A DNA stretch of 64,000 bases from Actinosynnema sp. ALI-1.44. Lineage in GTDB: Bacteria > Actinomycetota > Actinomycetes > Mycobacteriales > Pseudonocardiaceae. Location: positions 124,001 through 188,000 of the forward strand of contig NZ_MTQO01000043.1 of NCBI RefSeq assembly GCF_001984155.1, written 5' to 3'. A program made the position numbers and the translations under genes. How positions within the stretch are numbered: the stretch's first letter is position 1; every line of letters begins with the position of its first letter. Shown piece after piece: positions 7,373 to 17,244 of this stretch. The notes under the pieces were generated by a model. The model searched no databases. It had not been told where the DNA came from and saw only the letters and a list, made by a program, of their open reading frames with translations.

Positions 7373-8617
7373 TCAGCTGTACCAGCCTGGTTTGGGGATC
7401 TCGTCGTGCAGGAGGAAGTTTCCGATTTCCTGCTTCTGGTAGAACACCGGGTCGTGCAGGGTGTGCGTACGCGCGTTGCGCCAGAAGCGGTCGAAGCGGA
7501 ACTTCTCCGATGTGGACCTTGCTCCGGTGATCTCGAAGATCCTTGACGTGATCTCCAGTGCTGTCGCGTCCGCGATGATCTTCACCGACGCGCTTCGGAT
7601 CTTGTACTCGCCTCGGCTGCGGGGTGTCACCGCGTCCGGGTTCCGGTGCAGTTCGAGGCCTTCCTGAGCCACCTGGTCCACCAGGGCATCCGCTGCCCAC
7701 AGCTTGGCTGTCAGGTCTCCCAGGACGTCGAGGACTCGGGGTTCGTCGACGAGGCGGTCGTAGCCACCCCAGCCCTTGCCGTGTTTGTGTGCGTAGACCG
7801 CTGTCTCGTCGAGCGCCTGGGCCGCTATGCCCAGCCAGATCGCGCCGAACACCAGCTGTCCCAGTGGGACGTTCATGGTCGCGTAGGCGCGCTCGTGGAA
7901 CTTCTTGTCCGCCGTGAAGCCGATCGCGTCCTTCCAGGGGACTCGGACGTCCTTGATCGTCGTGCTTCCGCTCTCGGTCAGGCGCTGGCCCATGTTGTCC
8001 CAGTTGTCATGGGGGATCATGCCCGGCTGGTTCGTCGGGACCGGGGCCACCACGTGGATGTCCGTTCCCTCCAGCACTCCTTCGAGGATCGTCACGTCCG
8101 AGATCTTCACGCCGGTGGCGAAGTTCTTCTTGCCGTTGAAGACCAGGTAGTCGCCCTCGTCACGGACTACCACGTCGTTGTCGCGCGCGTTGATCGCGCC
8201 TGCCATCACCCAGTTGTTGCGGGTCGCCTCCGCTTCGATCCTGGTGATCTGCTCCGGGGTTCCGGCCATGCGGGGCACGTTGAACCACATGTAGTGGTAA
8301 CCGAGCAGGTGTCCAATTGATCCGTCTCCCCTGGACACCTCCCTGATCACCTTGTACGCCAACGGCCATTCGCCCGCGCCGCCACCCAGTTCCTTCGGGC
8401 CGAAGAGCCTGTTGAGGCCGGATGCCTTCAGCAGCGCGATCTCGTCGTACGGTGTCTTGTTCGCGCGGTCTCGGGCCGCGTCGTCCAGTGCGTAGATGTC
8501 ACGCAGCTCTTTCGCCCTGGCGATCCAGCCTTCCGGTGTGGTGGGCGTGCCCTCCCGCGCCCATTTCTCCGGTGCGCCGGGCACTACCTCGGCAGGCGGC
8601 TGTTGTGTGCTGGTCAC
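7373..8617 (-). CDS. DszC-like FMN-dependent monooxygenase (acyl-CoA dehydrogenase fold)
   Basis: 414 aa, the full length of the DszC/SfnB group. The protein has the acyl-CoA dehydrogenase fold but ends in RFWRNARTHTLHDPV, the segment that in dibenzothiophene monooxygenase DszC holds the catalytic His-Asp pair (H388 and D389 here). Such enzymes use reduced flavin from a partner reductase to oxygenate or N-hydroxylate substrates. It lies 162 bases downstream of the DAHP synthase gene, preceded by two tandem operator-like repeats, so it may be separately controlled. A role as hydroxylase of an aromatic or amine intermediate is inferred. Confidence 0.85.
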   Translation of the reverse strand: MTSTQQPPAEVVPGAPEKWAREGTPTTPEGWIARAKELRDIYALDDAARDRANKTPYDEIALLKASGLNRLFGPKELGGGAGEWPLAYKVIREVSRGDGSIGHLLGYHYMWFNVPRMAGTPEQITRIEAEATRNNWVMAGAINARDNDVVVRDEGDYLVFNGKKNFATGVKISDVTILEGVLEGTDIHVVAPVPTNQPGMIPHDNWDNMGQRLTESGSTTIKDVRVPWKDAIGFTADKKFHERAYATMNVPLGQLVFGAIWLGIAAQALDETAVYAHKHGKGWGGYDRLVDEPRVLDVLGDLTAKLWAADALVDQVAQEGLELHRNPDAVTPRSRGEYKIRSASVKIIADATALEITSRIFEITGARSTSEKFRFDRFWRNARTHTLHDPVFYQKQEIGNFLLHDEIPKPGWYS

Positions 8618-8746
8618 AGGTCCTCCTCTAGCGGTGCAGCGGTCGCGGCCTCGACTGGTTTCCCTGTGCCGCCCGCTTCAGCGAGATCTAAGCAACGGTA
8701 TCGCCGGGGTGGCGGCGTTTCCCGCTGTCACGCCACCACCCCCGGC

Positions 8747-8780
8747 ACTTCGGGAAGTCGGTCGGGCTACTTCGGGAAGT
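8747..8780. promoter_or_regulatory. Tandem ACTTCGGGAAGT repeats upstream of the DszC-like gene
   Basis: Two identical 12-base elements (8747-8758 and 8769-8780) start exactly 22 bases apart, about two helical turns, which suits cooperative binding of a regulator on one DNA face. The second touches the DAHP synthase stop codon. A near-identical copy lies at 6402-6413. Confidence 0.45.
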
Positions 8781-10210
8781 CACGATCCCCTGTGCTCGCG
8801 CAGCATGTTCGCCACGCGGAAGGCCAGTTCGATGGACTGGCTCGCGTTCAGCCGTGGGTCGCAGGCCGTCTCGTACCGGGTGCACAGGTGGGTGTCGAGG
8901 ACTTCCTCCGCACCGCCGAGGCATTCCGTCACGTTGTCGCCCGTCAGTTCCAGGTGGAGGCCGCCGGGGTGCACGCCTTCCTGCTTGTGGGCTTCGAAGA
9001 ACCCGACGACCTCACGGGTGATGTCGCACAGCGACCGTGTCTTGTAGCCGCTCTTGGACACGAACGTGTTGCCGTGCATCGGGTCGCACGCCCACACGAC
9101 CGAGCGGCCGGTGGACCGGACAGCTCGGAGCAACGGCGGCAGCAGGTCCGTGACGCGGTCGGCGCCCATCCGTGAGATCAGCACGAGCCTGCCGGGCACG
9201 TGGTCCGGGTCCAGCCGCTCGACGAGATCACGCAGTCCACACGGTGTGGTGGTCGGGCCGACCTTCAGCCCGATCGGGTTGGCGATCCCGGACAGGAACT
9301 CCACGTGCGCGCCGTCCAGCTGCCGGGTGCGGTCACCGATCCACACCATGTGCGCGCTGGTGTCGAACCAGGCGCCGGTGTTCTTGTCGTACCGGGTCAG
9401 CGCCTGCTCGTAGTGCGGCAACAATGCCTCGTGCGAGGTGTAGAAATGCACCTGCCGCAAGGACTGCGTGCCATTCATACCGCACGCCTGCATGAACCGC
9501 AGCGCCCACGTGATGTTGTCGGCCACCTGCTCGTAGTGCTGGCCTGCCGGGCTGCGCCGGACGAACTCCGTGTTCCACTCGTGCACCTGCTCCAGGTCGG
9601 CGAACCCCTTCGTGGTCAGGGCACGCAGGACGTTCAGCGTCGCCGACGAGTGGTGGTACGCCCGCATCAGGCGTTCCACGTCCGGGCGGCGTGCTTCCGG
9701 TGTCGGCTCGGGGGAGTTGACGATGTCCCCGCGGTACGCGGGCAACTCGATGCCGTCGATGACCTCGGTGGGTTTGCTGCGCGGCTTGGCGAACTGGCCG
9801 CCGATCCGGCCGACCTTCACCACCGGCAGGCCGGAGCCGTACGTCAGCAGGATCGCCAGTTGCAGGATCACCCGCAGCTTGCTGCGTACGCCGTGCTCGG
9901 TGCAGGAGGAGAACCGCTCGGCGCAGTCGCCCGCTTGCAACAGGAAAGCGTTGCCTTCCGCCGCGGCGGCGAGGGACCGTTGCAGCGTGCCGATCTCGTC
10001 CGGCAGCACCAGCGGCGGCTGCAGGGCGATCTCCTCGGTGACGCGTTCCACCTGGACGGGGTCGGGCCAGTCCGGCTGCTGGGTGATCGGCCGGGACCGC
10101 CACGAGTCCGGGTGCCAGGTCGACGGCGGCAGGTGCGTCCGGGTCTGCGTGGACGGGACGGGCAGGATGGGCGTGCCCAGCCGGTGTGGCTGGATGTCGA
10201 TCATTTGCAT
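8780..10210 (-). CDS. aroG: 3-deoxy-D-arabino-heptulosonate-7-phosphate synthase, class II
   Basis: 476 aa. Joins phosphoenolpyruvate and erythrose 4-phosphate at the entry to the shikimate pathway. The plant-type class II signatures are plain: LLQAGDCAERF, KVGRIGGQFAKPRS, and late GRSVVWACDPMHGNT with metal-binding Cys and His. It is the last gene of a dedicated trp operon and overlaps the end of trpA; ATG codons at 10210 and 10204 are both possible, the latter giving an ATGA overlap. A class II DAHP synthase inside a trp operon indicates extra carbon flow to chorismate for secondary metabolism rather than housekeeping synthesis. Confidence 0.95.
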   Translation of the reverse strand: MQMIDIQPHRLGTPILPVPSTQTRTHLPPSTWHPDSWRSRPITQQPDWPDPVQVERVTEEIALQPPLVLPDEIGTLQRSLAAAAEGNAFLLQAGDCAERFSSCTEHGVRSKLRVILQLAILLTYGSGLPVVKVGRIGGQFAKPRSKPTEVIDGIELPAYRGDIVNSPEPTPEARRPDVERLMRAYHHSSATLNVLRALTTKGFADLEQVHEWNTEFVRRSPAGQHYEQVADNITWALRFMQACGMNGTQSLRQVHFYTSHEALLPHYEQALTRYDKNTGAWFDTSAHMVWIGDRTRQLDGAHVEFLSGIANPIGLKVGPTTTPCGLRDLVERLDPDHVPGRLVLISRMGADRVTDLLPPLLRAVRSTGRSVVWACDPMHGNTFVSKSGYKTRSLCDITREVVGFFEAHKQEGVHPGGLHLELTGDNVTECLGGAEEVLDTHLCTRYETACDPRLNASQSIELAFRVANMLREHRGS

Positions 10211-10953
10211 GCTGACAACAGCTCCCTCACGAGCGGGCCGGGATCCCGTCCGGCGTCGAGTTCGTTGACGATGGCGCTGCCGACGATGGCGGCGTCGGCG
10301 TGCCCCCGGAGCAGCGAGACCTGCTCGGCACTGGAGATGCCGAAGCCCGCCGCGACAGGGAGATCGGTGTGGGTGCGGACCTTGGCGAGCAGTGCGTTGA
10401 CGTCCGTGGGCAGTACGGATCGGCTGCCGGTGATCCCGGTGACCGTCACGCAGTAGACGAACCCCGTCGACGCGTCGCACGCCGCCGCGATCCGGTCGTC
10501 CGGACTGGTCGGCGCCACCAGGAACACCGTTTCCAGTCCCGCGCCGGTCATGGTCTTCGCGATCTCGGCGGACTCCTCCACCGGGACATCCGGGATGATC
10601 ACGCCCGTCACGCCTGCCTGTGCCGCGTCACGGGCGAACCGCTCTGGTCCGTAGGCGAGGACCGGGTTGACGTACGTCATCAGCAGCACGGGCGCCGCCT
10701 GTTCACCGGCGATGTCGGCGGCGGCCTCCAGGCACGCCTCGGTGGTGGCTCCGGCGGCCAGCGCCCGTTGGCCCGCGCGTTGGATGACCGGGCCGTCGGC
10801 CAGCGGATCGCTGTAGGGAATGCCGAGTTCCAGCGCGGCGATGCCGCTGTTGACCAGTTTGCGGCCGATCTCCCTGGTGGTGGCCATGTCCGGGTGACCG
10901 GCCATCAGGTAGGGGATGAGCGCGAGCTCACCTTGGTTCAGCAGCAGTGTCAC
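10201..10953 (-). CDS. trpA: Tryptophan synthase alpha chain
   Basis: 250 aa, slightly short for the family. Cleaves indole-3-glycerol phosphate to indole and glyceraldehyde 3-phosphate. The catalytic Glu lies in [20 protein letters not shown], and the catalytic Asp lies in the neighbourhood of [14 protein letters not shown]. The phosphate-binding GFGISS and late AIVGSAIV segments are present. The GTG at 10953 overlaps the trpB stop by four bases. It forms the alpha2beta2 complex with the TrpB encoded just upstream. Confidence 0.95.
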   Translation of the reverse strand: MTLLLNQGELALIPYLMAGHPDMATTREIGRKLVNSGIAALELGIPYSDPLADGPVIQRAGQRALAAGATTEACLEAAADIAGEQAAPVLLMTYVNPVLAYGPERFARDAAQAGVTGVIIPDVPVEESAEIAKTMTGAGLETVFLVAPTSPDDRIAAACDASTGFVYCVTVTGITGSRSVLPTDVNALLAKVRTHTDLPVAAGFGISSAEQVSLLRGHADAAIVGSAIVNELDAGRDPGPLVRELLSACK

Positions 10954-12152
10954 AGCGGACCTCCGATCACCGGCATGTCGGTCGGGGACACCGACTCGAT
11001 GGTGTGCATGTCCTTGTCGCCGCGACCGGAGAAACACAGCAGGATCCGAGCGCCCGGACCCATCTCACGGGCGAGCTCACCGACGTGGTGGATCGCGTGC
11101 GACGTCTCCAGCGCGGGCATGATGCCCTCCAGCCGGGTGCAGAGCTTGAAGGCGGCGACGGCCTCGTCGTCGTTCACGGCCACATAGGACGCTCGGCCCA
11201 GTTCGGCGAGCATGGCGTGCTCCGGGCCGACGCCGGGGTAGTCCAGACCGGCGGCGATCGAGTGCGTCGGGAGCACCTGACCCTGCCGGTCCTGCAGGAT
11301 GTAGCTGAAGCTGCCGTGCAGCACACCCGCCTGGCCACCGACGGTCGCCGCCGCGTGCTGTCCCGTCTCCACGCCGAGGCCGCCTGCCTCGACGCCGACG
11401 AGGTCGACGCTCGGGTCGTCGACGAACCCGGCGAACATTCCGATCGAGTTCGACCCGCCGCCGACACAGGCGACCACGGTGTCGGGCAACGTGTTCTCCG
11501 CGGCCAGGTACTGCTCGCGGGCCTCGTCGCCGATCACCCGCTGCAACTCGCGGACCATCTCCGGGTACGGCGCGGGGCCGACGACCGAGCCGATGATGTA
11601 ATGCGTGTCGCGGACATTGGTCACCCAGTCGCGGATCGCCTCCGACGTCGCGTCCTTCAGCGTGGCCGTGCCGGAGGTGACCGGCCGGACCTCCGCGCCG
11701 AGCATCCGCATCCTGCGGACGTTCACCTCCTGGCGCCGCATGTCCTCGGCTCCCATGTAGACAGTGCACGGCAGGCCGAACCGGGCGCACACGGTCGCTG
11801 TCGCCACGCCGTGCTGACCCGCGCCGGTCTCGGCGATGATCCGTCTCTTGCCCATCCGGCGCGCCAGGACCGCCTGTCCCAACGCGTTGTTCAGCTTGTG
11901 CGCGCCGGTGTGGCAGAGATCCTCGCGTTTGAAGTGGATGGTCGCGCCGCCGAAGTGCTCGGTCAGCCGTTCGGCGTGGTACAGCGGTGTCGGCCTGCCG
12001 ACGAACGTCGCCTGGCGCGCCCGCAGCTCGCTGAGGAAACCGTTGTCCGCACGCAACTGCAGCCATGCCGTCTGCAGCTCGTCGAGCGCGGCCATCAGCG
12101 TCTCGGGGACGTACTGCCCGCCGAACCGGCCGAACCTGGTGCGTTCGCTCAT
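10950..12152 (-). CDS. trpB: Tryptophan synthase beta chain (TrpB1 type)
   Basis: 400 aa PLP enzyme making L-tryptophan from indole and L-serine. The PLP lysine lies in [15 protein letters not shown], the catalytic Glu in [13 protein letters not shown], and the phosphate-binding loop is [10 protein letters not shown]. It is a canonical, complete TrpB1, unlike the second TrpB-like protein encoded at 24649-26013. It overlaps trpC and trpA by four bases on either side, so the whole set is translationally coupled. Confidence 0.96.
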   Translation of the reverse strand: MSERTRFGRFGGQYVPETLMAALDELQTAWLQLRADNGFLSELRARQATFVGRPTPLYHAERLTEHFGGATIHFKREDLCHTGAHKLNNALGQAVLARRMGKRRIIAETGAGQHGVATATVCARFGLPCTVYMGAEDMRRQEVNVRRMRMLGAEVRPVTSGTATLKDATSEAIRDWVTNVRDTHYIIGSVVGPAPYPEMVRELQRVIGDEAREQYLAAENTLPDTVVACVGGGSNSIGMFAGFVDDPSVDLVGVEAGGLGVETGQHAAATVGGQAGVLHGSFSYILQDRQGQVLPTHSIAAGLDYPGVGPEHAMLAELGRASYVAVNDDEAVAAFKLCTRLEGIMPALETSHAIHHVGELAREMGPGARILLCFSGRGDKDMHTIESVSPTDMPVIGGPL

Positions 12153-12940
12153 GCGTTGCTCAGCTCCCTGACCTTCGCCTCCGGGTCGGCGGCCCGCATC
12201 AGGACCTCGCCGACGAGTACCGCCGCGGCCCCTGCCTCGCGCAGGGCGGCCGCGTCCTTGGCTGTGTTGATCCCGCTCTCGCCGACCAGCAGCCGACCGG
12301 ATCCGACCCGGTGGCGCAGCCGCGCGGTGAGCGTCATGTCGATCCGGAAGTCCCGCAGGTCCCGGTGGTTCACGCCGATCACGGCCGCGCCCGCCGCCAG
12401 GGCCACGTCGACCTCGGCCTCGTCGTGCACTTCGACGAGGGCCTCCATGCCGAGGCCTCTGGTGTACGCGAGCAGCTCGGCCAACCGGTCCGGTGCCAGC
12501 GACGCCACGATCAGCAGCAACGCGTCCGCGCCCAGCGCACGTGCCTCGACGATCTGGTACTCGTCGTCGATGAAGTCCTTGCGCAGGACGGGAACTTCGC
12601 CTGCCGAGCGGGCGATCGGCAGGTGGTCGGGACTGCCGCCGAAACCGTCCTCGTGGGTCAGCACCGAGATCGCGGCCGCGCCGCCGCTGTTGTACGCCCG
12701 TGCGCGTTCGGCGGGCCGGTAGTCGTCTGTCAGCGGCCCTTTCGAGGGGCTGCGTGGCTTCATCTCGGCGATCACGCTCAGTCCCGGCTCCCGCAAGGCG
12801 GCGGCGAAATCGCGGGGTGCCGGTGCGGTCGACGCCAGCGCGACCAACTCGGAGAACGGCCGGACGGAACGGCGTCGTGCGGTCTGCTCGTTCGCCGTCT
12901 GGATCAGCTTGGTGAGCATCGTGGACCTGGTCATGGTCAT
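12149..12940 (-). CDS. trpC: Indole-3-glycerol phosphate synthase
   Basis: 263 aa TIM barrel catalysing ring closure of CdRP to indole-3-glycerol phosphate. The catalytic Lys lies in [13 protein letters not shown], with [31 protein letters not shown] and VGESGI segments all present. The ATG at 12940 overlaps the trpD stop by four bases; the frame is open upstream but only into trpD. There is no fused PRAI (trpF) domain and no separate trpF in the window; in actinobacteria PriA normally supplies this step. Confidence 0.95.
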   Translation of the reverse strand: MTMTRSTMLTKLIQTANEQTARRRSVRPFSELVALASTAPAPRDFAAALREPGLSVIAEMKPRSPSKGPLTDDYRPAERARAYNSGGAAAISVLTHEDGFGGSPDHLPIARSAGEVPVLRKDFIDDEYQIVEARALGADALLLIVASLAPDRLAELLAYTRGLGMEALVEVHDEAEVDVALAAGAAVIGVNHRDLRDFRIDMTLTARLRHRVGSGRLLVGESGINTAKDAAALREAGAAAVLVGEVLMRAADPEAKVRELSNA

Positions 12941-13951
12941 GAGGGCACCGCCACCCGGTCCTGCGAAACAGCGATCCACCGGTTCAGCAGAGCCGTGACC
13001 GCGCCGCTGTCGATCGCCCGCGCGGCTTGAGCCAGACCGTCCTGCCAGTCGACGGCCCGCCCGGTGATCCGGAGCGCGGCGGCCGCGTTGAGCAGCACGA
13101 TGTCCCGCTTCGGCCCGGTCTCACCGGCGAAAACGCGGCGGATGATGGCGGCGTTCTCGACCCGGTCCCCACCGGCGAGCTCGGCGACGGACGCCCGTGC
13201 CAGGCCGAGGTCGGCGGGGTCGAACCGGTACGAGTGCCGCACGCCGTCGGCCATTTCCACCACGCCTGCCGGCGCGCCGAGGCTGAGCTCGTCCATGCCG
13301 TCCTCGGAGTGGAACACCAGCGCCCTGGTCACCCCCAACCGGGACAGCACCTCGGCCATCGGCACGACGGCATCGGCATTGGGCACACCCAGCGCTTGGT
13401 AACGAGCATGGGCGGGGTTGCACAACGGCCCGAGGAGATTGAACACAGTCCGGATGCCCAGCTCCTTGCGCGGTCCGGCGGCGTGCCGGAACGCGGGGTG
13501 GAACGACGGCGCGAACAGGAACACGATGCCCGCCTCGGCCAGACACCGGCCCGCTTCCTCCGGCGTCAGCTCGATCCGCACACCCAACTCCTCCAGCACG
13601 TCCGCGCTGCCGCAGCCGGAGGACGCGCTGCGGTTGCCGTGCTTGGCCACCCGCACGCCACACGCGGCCGCGACGATCGCCGACGCCGTGGAGATGTTGA
13701 ACGTGTTCAGCCTGTCGCCGCCGGTCCCGCAGGTGTCCAGGACGTCCGAGCCGAACGGCACCGGCCGGGCCATCTCCCGTGCCGTCCTGGCCATGCCCAC
13801 GATCTCGTCGACGGTCTCGCCGCGGACGGCCATCGCCATCGCCAGCCCGGCGATCCGGGCCGGGCCCGCGGCGCCGCACATGATCGTGCGCATGGCGTGC
13901 GCCGCTTCGGCCTCGCTCAGGGTCTCCCCGCGGGACACCCGTCTGATCAGG

Positions 13952-13959
<8 letters not shown>
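12937..13959 (-). CDS. trpD: Anthranilate phosphoribosyltransferase
   Basis: 340 aa. Transfers phosphoribose from PRPP to anthranilate. The PRPP loop [17 protein letters not shown] and [21 protein letters not shown] are characteristic, as is the [10 protein letters not shown] segment and GPLCNPAH. It overlaps trpG by eight bases and trpC by four, within the trpEGDCBA-aroG unit. Confidence 0.95.
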
Positions 13960-14520
<561 letters not shown>

Positions 14521-14524
<4 letters not shown>

Positions 14525-15897
14525 TGAACTGCCTCCGCTTGTCGGACGGCGGTGAACATGGCGCGGGCTTTGTGCAGCGTTTCGCGGTACTCGGCGGTCG
14601 CGTCGGAGTCGGCGACCACGCCCGCACCGGACTGGACGTGCACCTTGCCGTCCGCCACGACGATCGTGCGCAACGCGATCGCCAGGTCCGCCGCGCCGTC
14701 GTAGCCGACGAACCCCAGTGCGCCGCCGTACACGCCCCGCCGCTCCGGCTCCAGCTCGGCGATGATCTCCATCGCCCTGATCTTCGGCGCGCCGCTGAGC
14801 GTGCCCGCGGGGAACGTCGACCGCAGCGCGTCAAGCCCGTCCGCCTCATCGGTCAGCTCACCGGCCACAGTGGACGAGATGTGCATCACGTGGGAGAAGC
14901 GCTCGATCTCCATCAGCTTCTCCACCCGCACGCTGCCCGGCACGGCGACCCGGCCCAGGTCGTGGCGGCCGAGGTCGACGAGCATGACGTGCTCCGCGCA
15001 TTCCTTCTCGTCGGCGAGGAGTTCCTGTTCCAGCGCGAGGTCCGTGTCCAGGTCCTGGCCGCGGGCCCGTGTCCCGGCCAACGGCCTGGTCTCGATCCGC
15101 CTGCCAGTCGTCTTGACCAGCAGTTCGGGCGAGCAACCGACGACGTGCCGTCCGCCGCCCAGGCTTAGGTGGTACATGTACGGTGACGGGTTGATCGCCC
15201 GTAGGTGCCGGTACAGGTCGAGGGGTGTGGCGGTCAGCGGCTTGCTGAACCGCTGGGACAGCACGATCTGGAACGCGTCGCCCGCCGCGATGTACTCGCG
15301 GGCCCGTTCGACCCGTGCCTCGAACTCGTCCTGCGTCACGTTGGACTGCCAGCCGTCCAGCAGGTCCCCGTCCGCCCGGCAGAGCGAGACCACCGGGCGG
15401 TGTTCGGCCGGGCTGCTGATCTTCTCCCGCATCACCGCGATCCGGTCCAGTGCGTCCTGATAGGACTCGACGGCCGGGCGGTGCGCGGTCACCAGGATCA
15501 GCCTGCGGGTGGCGTGGTCGAAGACGGCGAGGTCCTCGACGCTGAGGAACGCCGCCTCCGGCAGACCGGGCGCCGGGCCGTCCGCCTCGGGGAGCCGCTC
15601 GAAGTGCCGGGCGGTCTCCCAACCGAGGTACCCGACCGCGCCGCCGAGGAACGGCGGCAGACCAGGAACCGGAGCGACCTGTTGTGCGGCGAGCGATCGC
15701 AGAGTGGCGAGCGGGTCGCCCGCCGGGAGGGTGAGCGGGCGCGGGCGGTGCCCGACGTACGAGTACCTCCCGACATCTCCGGTCACCGGAACGCTTTCCA
15801 ACAGGAAGCCGGGCTCGTCCTCACGGCACAACCGCTCGAAGACGGTCACCGGAGTCAGGGCGTCGGCCAGGAACTCTTCGTGTACGGGCACAAGCAT
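14521..15897 (-). CDS. trpE: Anthranilate synthase component I
   Basis: 458 aa, converting chorismate to anthranilate. The C-terminal catalytic domain has FQIVLSQRF, SPELLV, PLAGTRARG and the FPAGTLSGAPK motif. The N-terminal tryptophan-binding motif LLES (residues 32-35, followed by GRYSYVG) is intact, so the enzyme is probably still inhibited by tryptophan, unlike some secondary-metabolism copies that have lost it. Only three bases separate it from the upstream P450 gene, tying primary precursor supply to the tailoring genes in one transcript. Confidence 0.95.
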
Positions 15898-15900
15898 GGT

Positions 15901-17232
15901 TCAGCCCCTCGGAAGAAGTGTGATGACCGCGTGATCCTCGGGGCCCATGAAAATGCCCTGCTGTTTCGCGGCGGGAAGGGGAGTTTCGCTGAGTTCCCAG
16001 TCCAGCCCGGCGATCGCCATGGCCAGTATCATCTTCATCTCAGCACGCGCGTACCCGCGGCCGACGCAAGTCCGTTGCCCGCCACCGAAAGCGCCGAACA
16101 CGTACGGGTCGACCTGGTTGCCGACGAACCGTTCCGGCAGGAATTCCTCCGGCCGCTCGTACACCTCGGCGCTGCGCTGGGACAAATAGGCGCAGTGCAC
16201 CAGGATCGAACCTGCCGGAATGACGTACTCGTCGATCCGCAACGGTTCCTTCAGCAGCCGGACGCCGTTCAGCGCGGAGACCGGGTGCAGCCGGAGCGTC
16301 TCGGAGATCGTGGCGTCCAGGTAGTCCAGGTCGCCGAACTCGTCACGCGACAGCGGACGCTCGCGGAACCGGCCGCCGACCTCGGCGCGCAGCCTGGCCA
16401 GCACCTCGGGCCTGCGGGTGATCTCGGCGAACACCCACGACAGCGTGTTGGCCGTGGTGGAGAAACCGGTGTACAGCAAGCTGAACACCTCGTCACGCAC
16501 GACCTCGTCGGTCAGCGACTCGTCTCCTTCGGCCGCGTGCCGCAGCAGGGCCGCGAACACGTCGTCCTGGCCGATCGCGTCGGACTTGGCCAGGTGACCG
16601 GGGATCCGCTGCTCGACGAACGCGCGGATCTCCTTGTCCGCCGTGGTCACCTGGTCCACTGTGTACTTGGCGTTCTCCGTGCGCGGCAGCATCTCGCAGA
16701 GCACCGCGCGGTCCTCGGCCGAGAAGTTGCCGCACACGACCTCCACGATCACCTCGGACGTGAGCTTCTGCAGCTCCTCGTACACCGGGAAAGCCCTGCC
16801 GCGCGGCCACGCCGCGAAGTGGCGGTCCACGGCCTCCTGGATGATCGCGATGTAGTCCTTGCCGCCGCTGAACGCCGGGTGCAGCTGCGCGCGGCGTCTG
16901 CGGTGTGCCTTGCCGTCGATGTAGCCCACCGACTCCTCCATGGTGCCGAAGAAGACCTGGTTGGCCTCGGCGCCGCTGGTGGTCCGCACCGCGCTGTACA
17001 TCGCGCGGATCTGGTGCGGCCGGGACACGAACACCCACTGGCCGCTGATCTCGACGTCCACGGCGTCCTCGTTGCCGAGCGAACCGAGGTCGATGGCGAA
17101 GATCGTGCCGTGCTCGGCGGACTGCTTCTCCACGTAGCCGAACGGGTCGGCGAAGAAGTTCGCGCGCTGCTGTTCGGGGGTTTCGGCCGGTGCCGGTGGC
17201 AGCCGGTCAGGTGTGGTGCTCACGGGAGACAT
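15901..17232 (-). CDS. Cytochrome P450 with atypical I-helix
   Basis: 443 aa haem-thiolate oxygenase. The haem loop FGGGQRTCVG places the axial Cys at 389, the K-helix ETLR is at 311-314, and PERF follows. In the I-helix the usual (A/G)Gx(D/E)T reads TGFSTT (255-260): Ser258 replaces the acidic residue that normally relays protons during O2 activation. This is seen in some P450s with unusual chemistry. The gene sits 12 bases below the KMO-decarboxylase fusion and three above trpE, so it probably acts on tryptophan- or kynurenine-derived material. A redox partner is not encoded nearby. Confidence 0.93.
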   Translation of the reverse strand: MSPVSTTPDRLPPAPAETPEQQRANFFADPFGYVEKQSAEHGTIFAIDLGSLGNEDAVDVEISGQWVFVSRPHQIRAMYSAVRTTSGAEANQVFFGTMEESVGYIDGKAHRRRRAQLHPAFSGGKDYIAIIQEAVDRHFAAWPRGRAFPVYEELQKLTSEVIVEVVCGNFSAEDRAVLCEMLPRTENAKYTVDQVTTADKEIRAFVEQRIPGHLAKSDAIGQDDVFAALLRHAAEGDESLTDEVVRDEVFSLLYTGFSTTANTLSWVFAEITRRPEVLARLRAEVGGRFRERPLSRDEFGDLDYLDATISETLRLHPVSALNGVRLLKEPLRIDEYVIPAGSILVHCAYLSQRSAEVYERPEEFLPERFVGNQVDPYVFGAFGGGQRTCVGRGYARAEMKMILAMAIAGLDWELSETPLPAAKQQGIFMGPEDHAVITLLPRG

Positions 17233-17244
17233 GTCGAATCCTTC

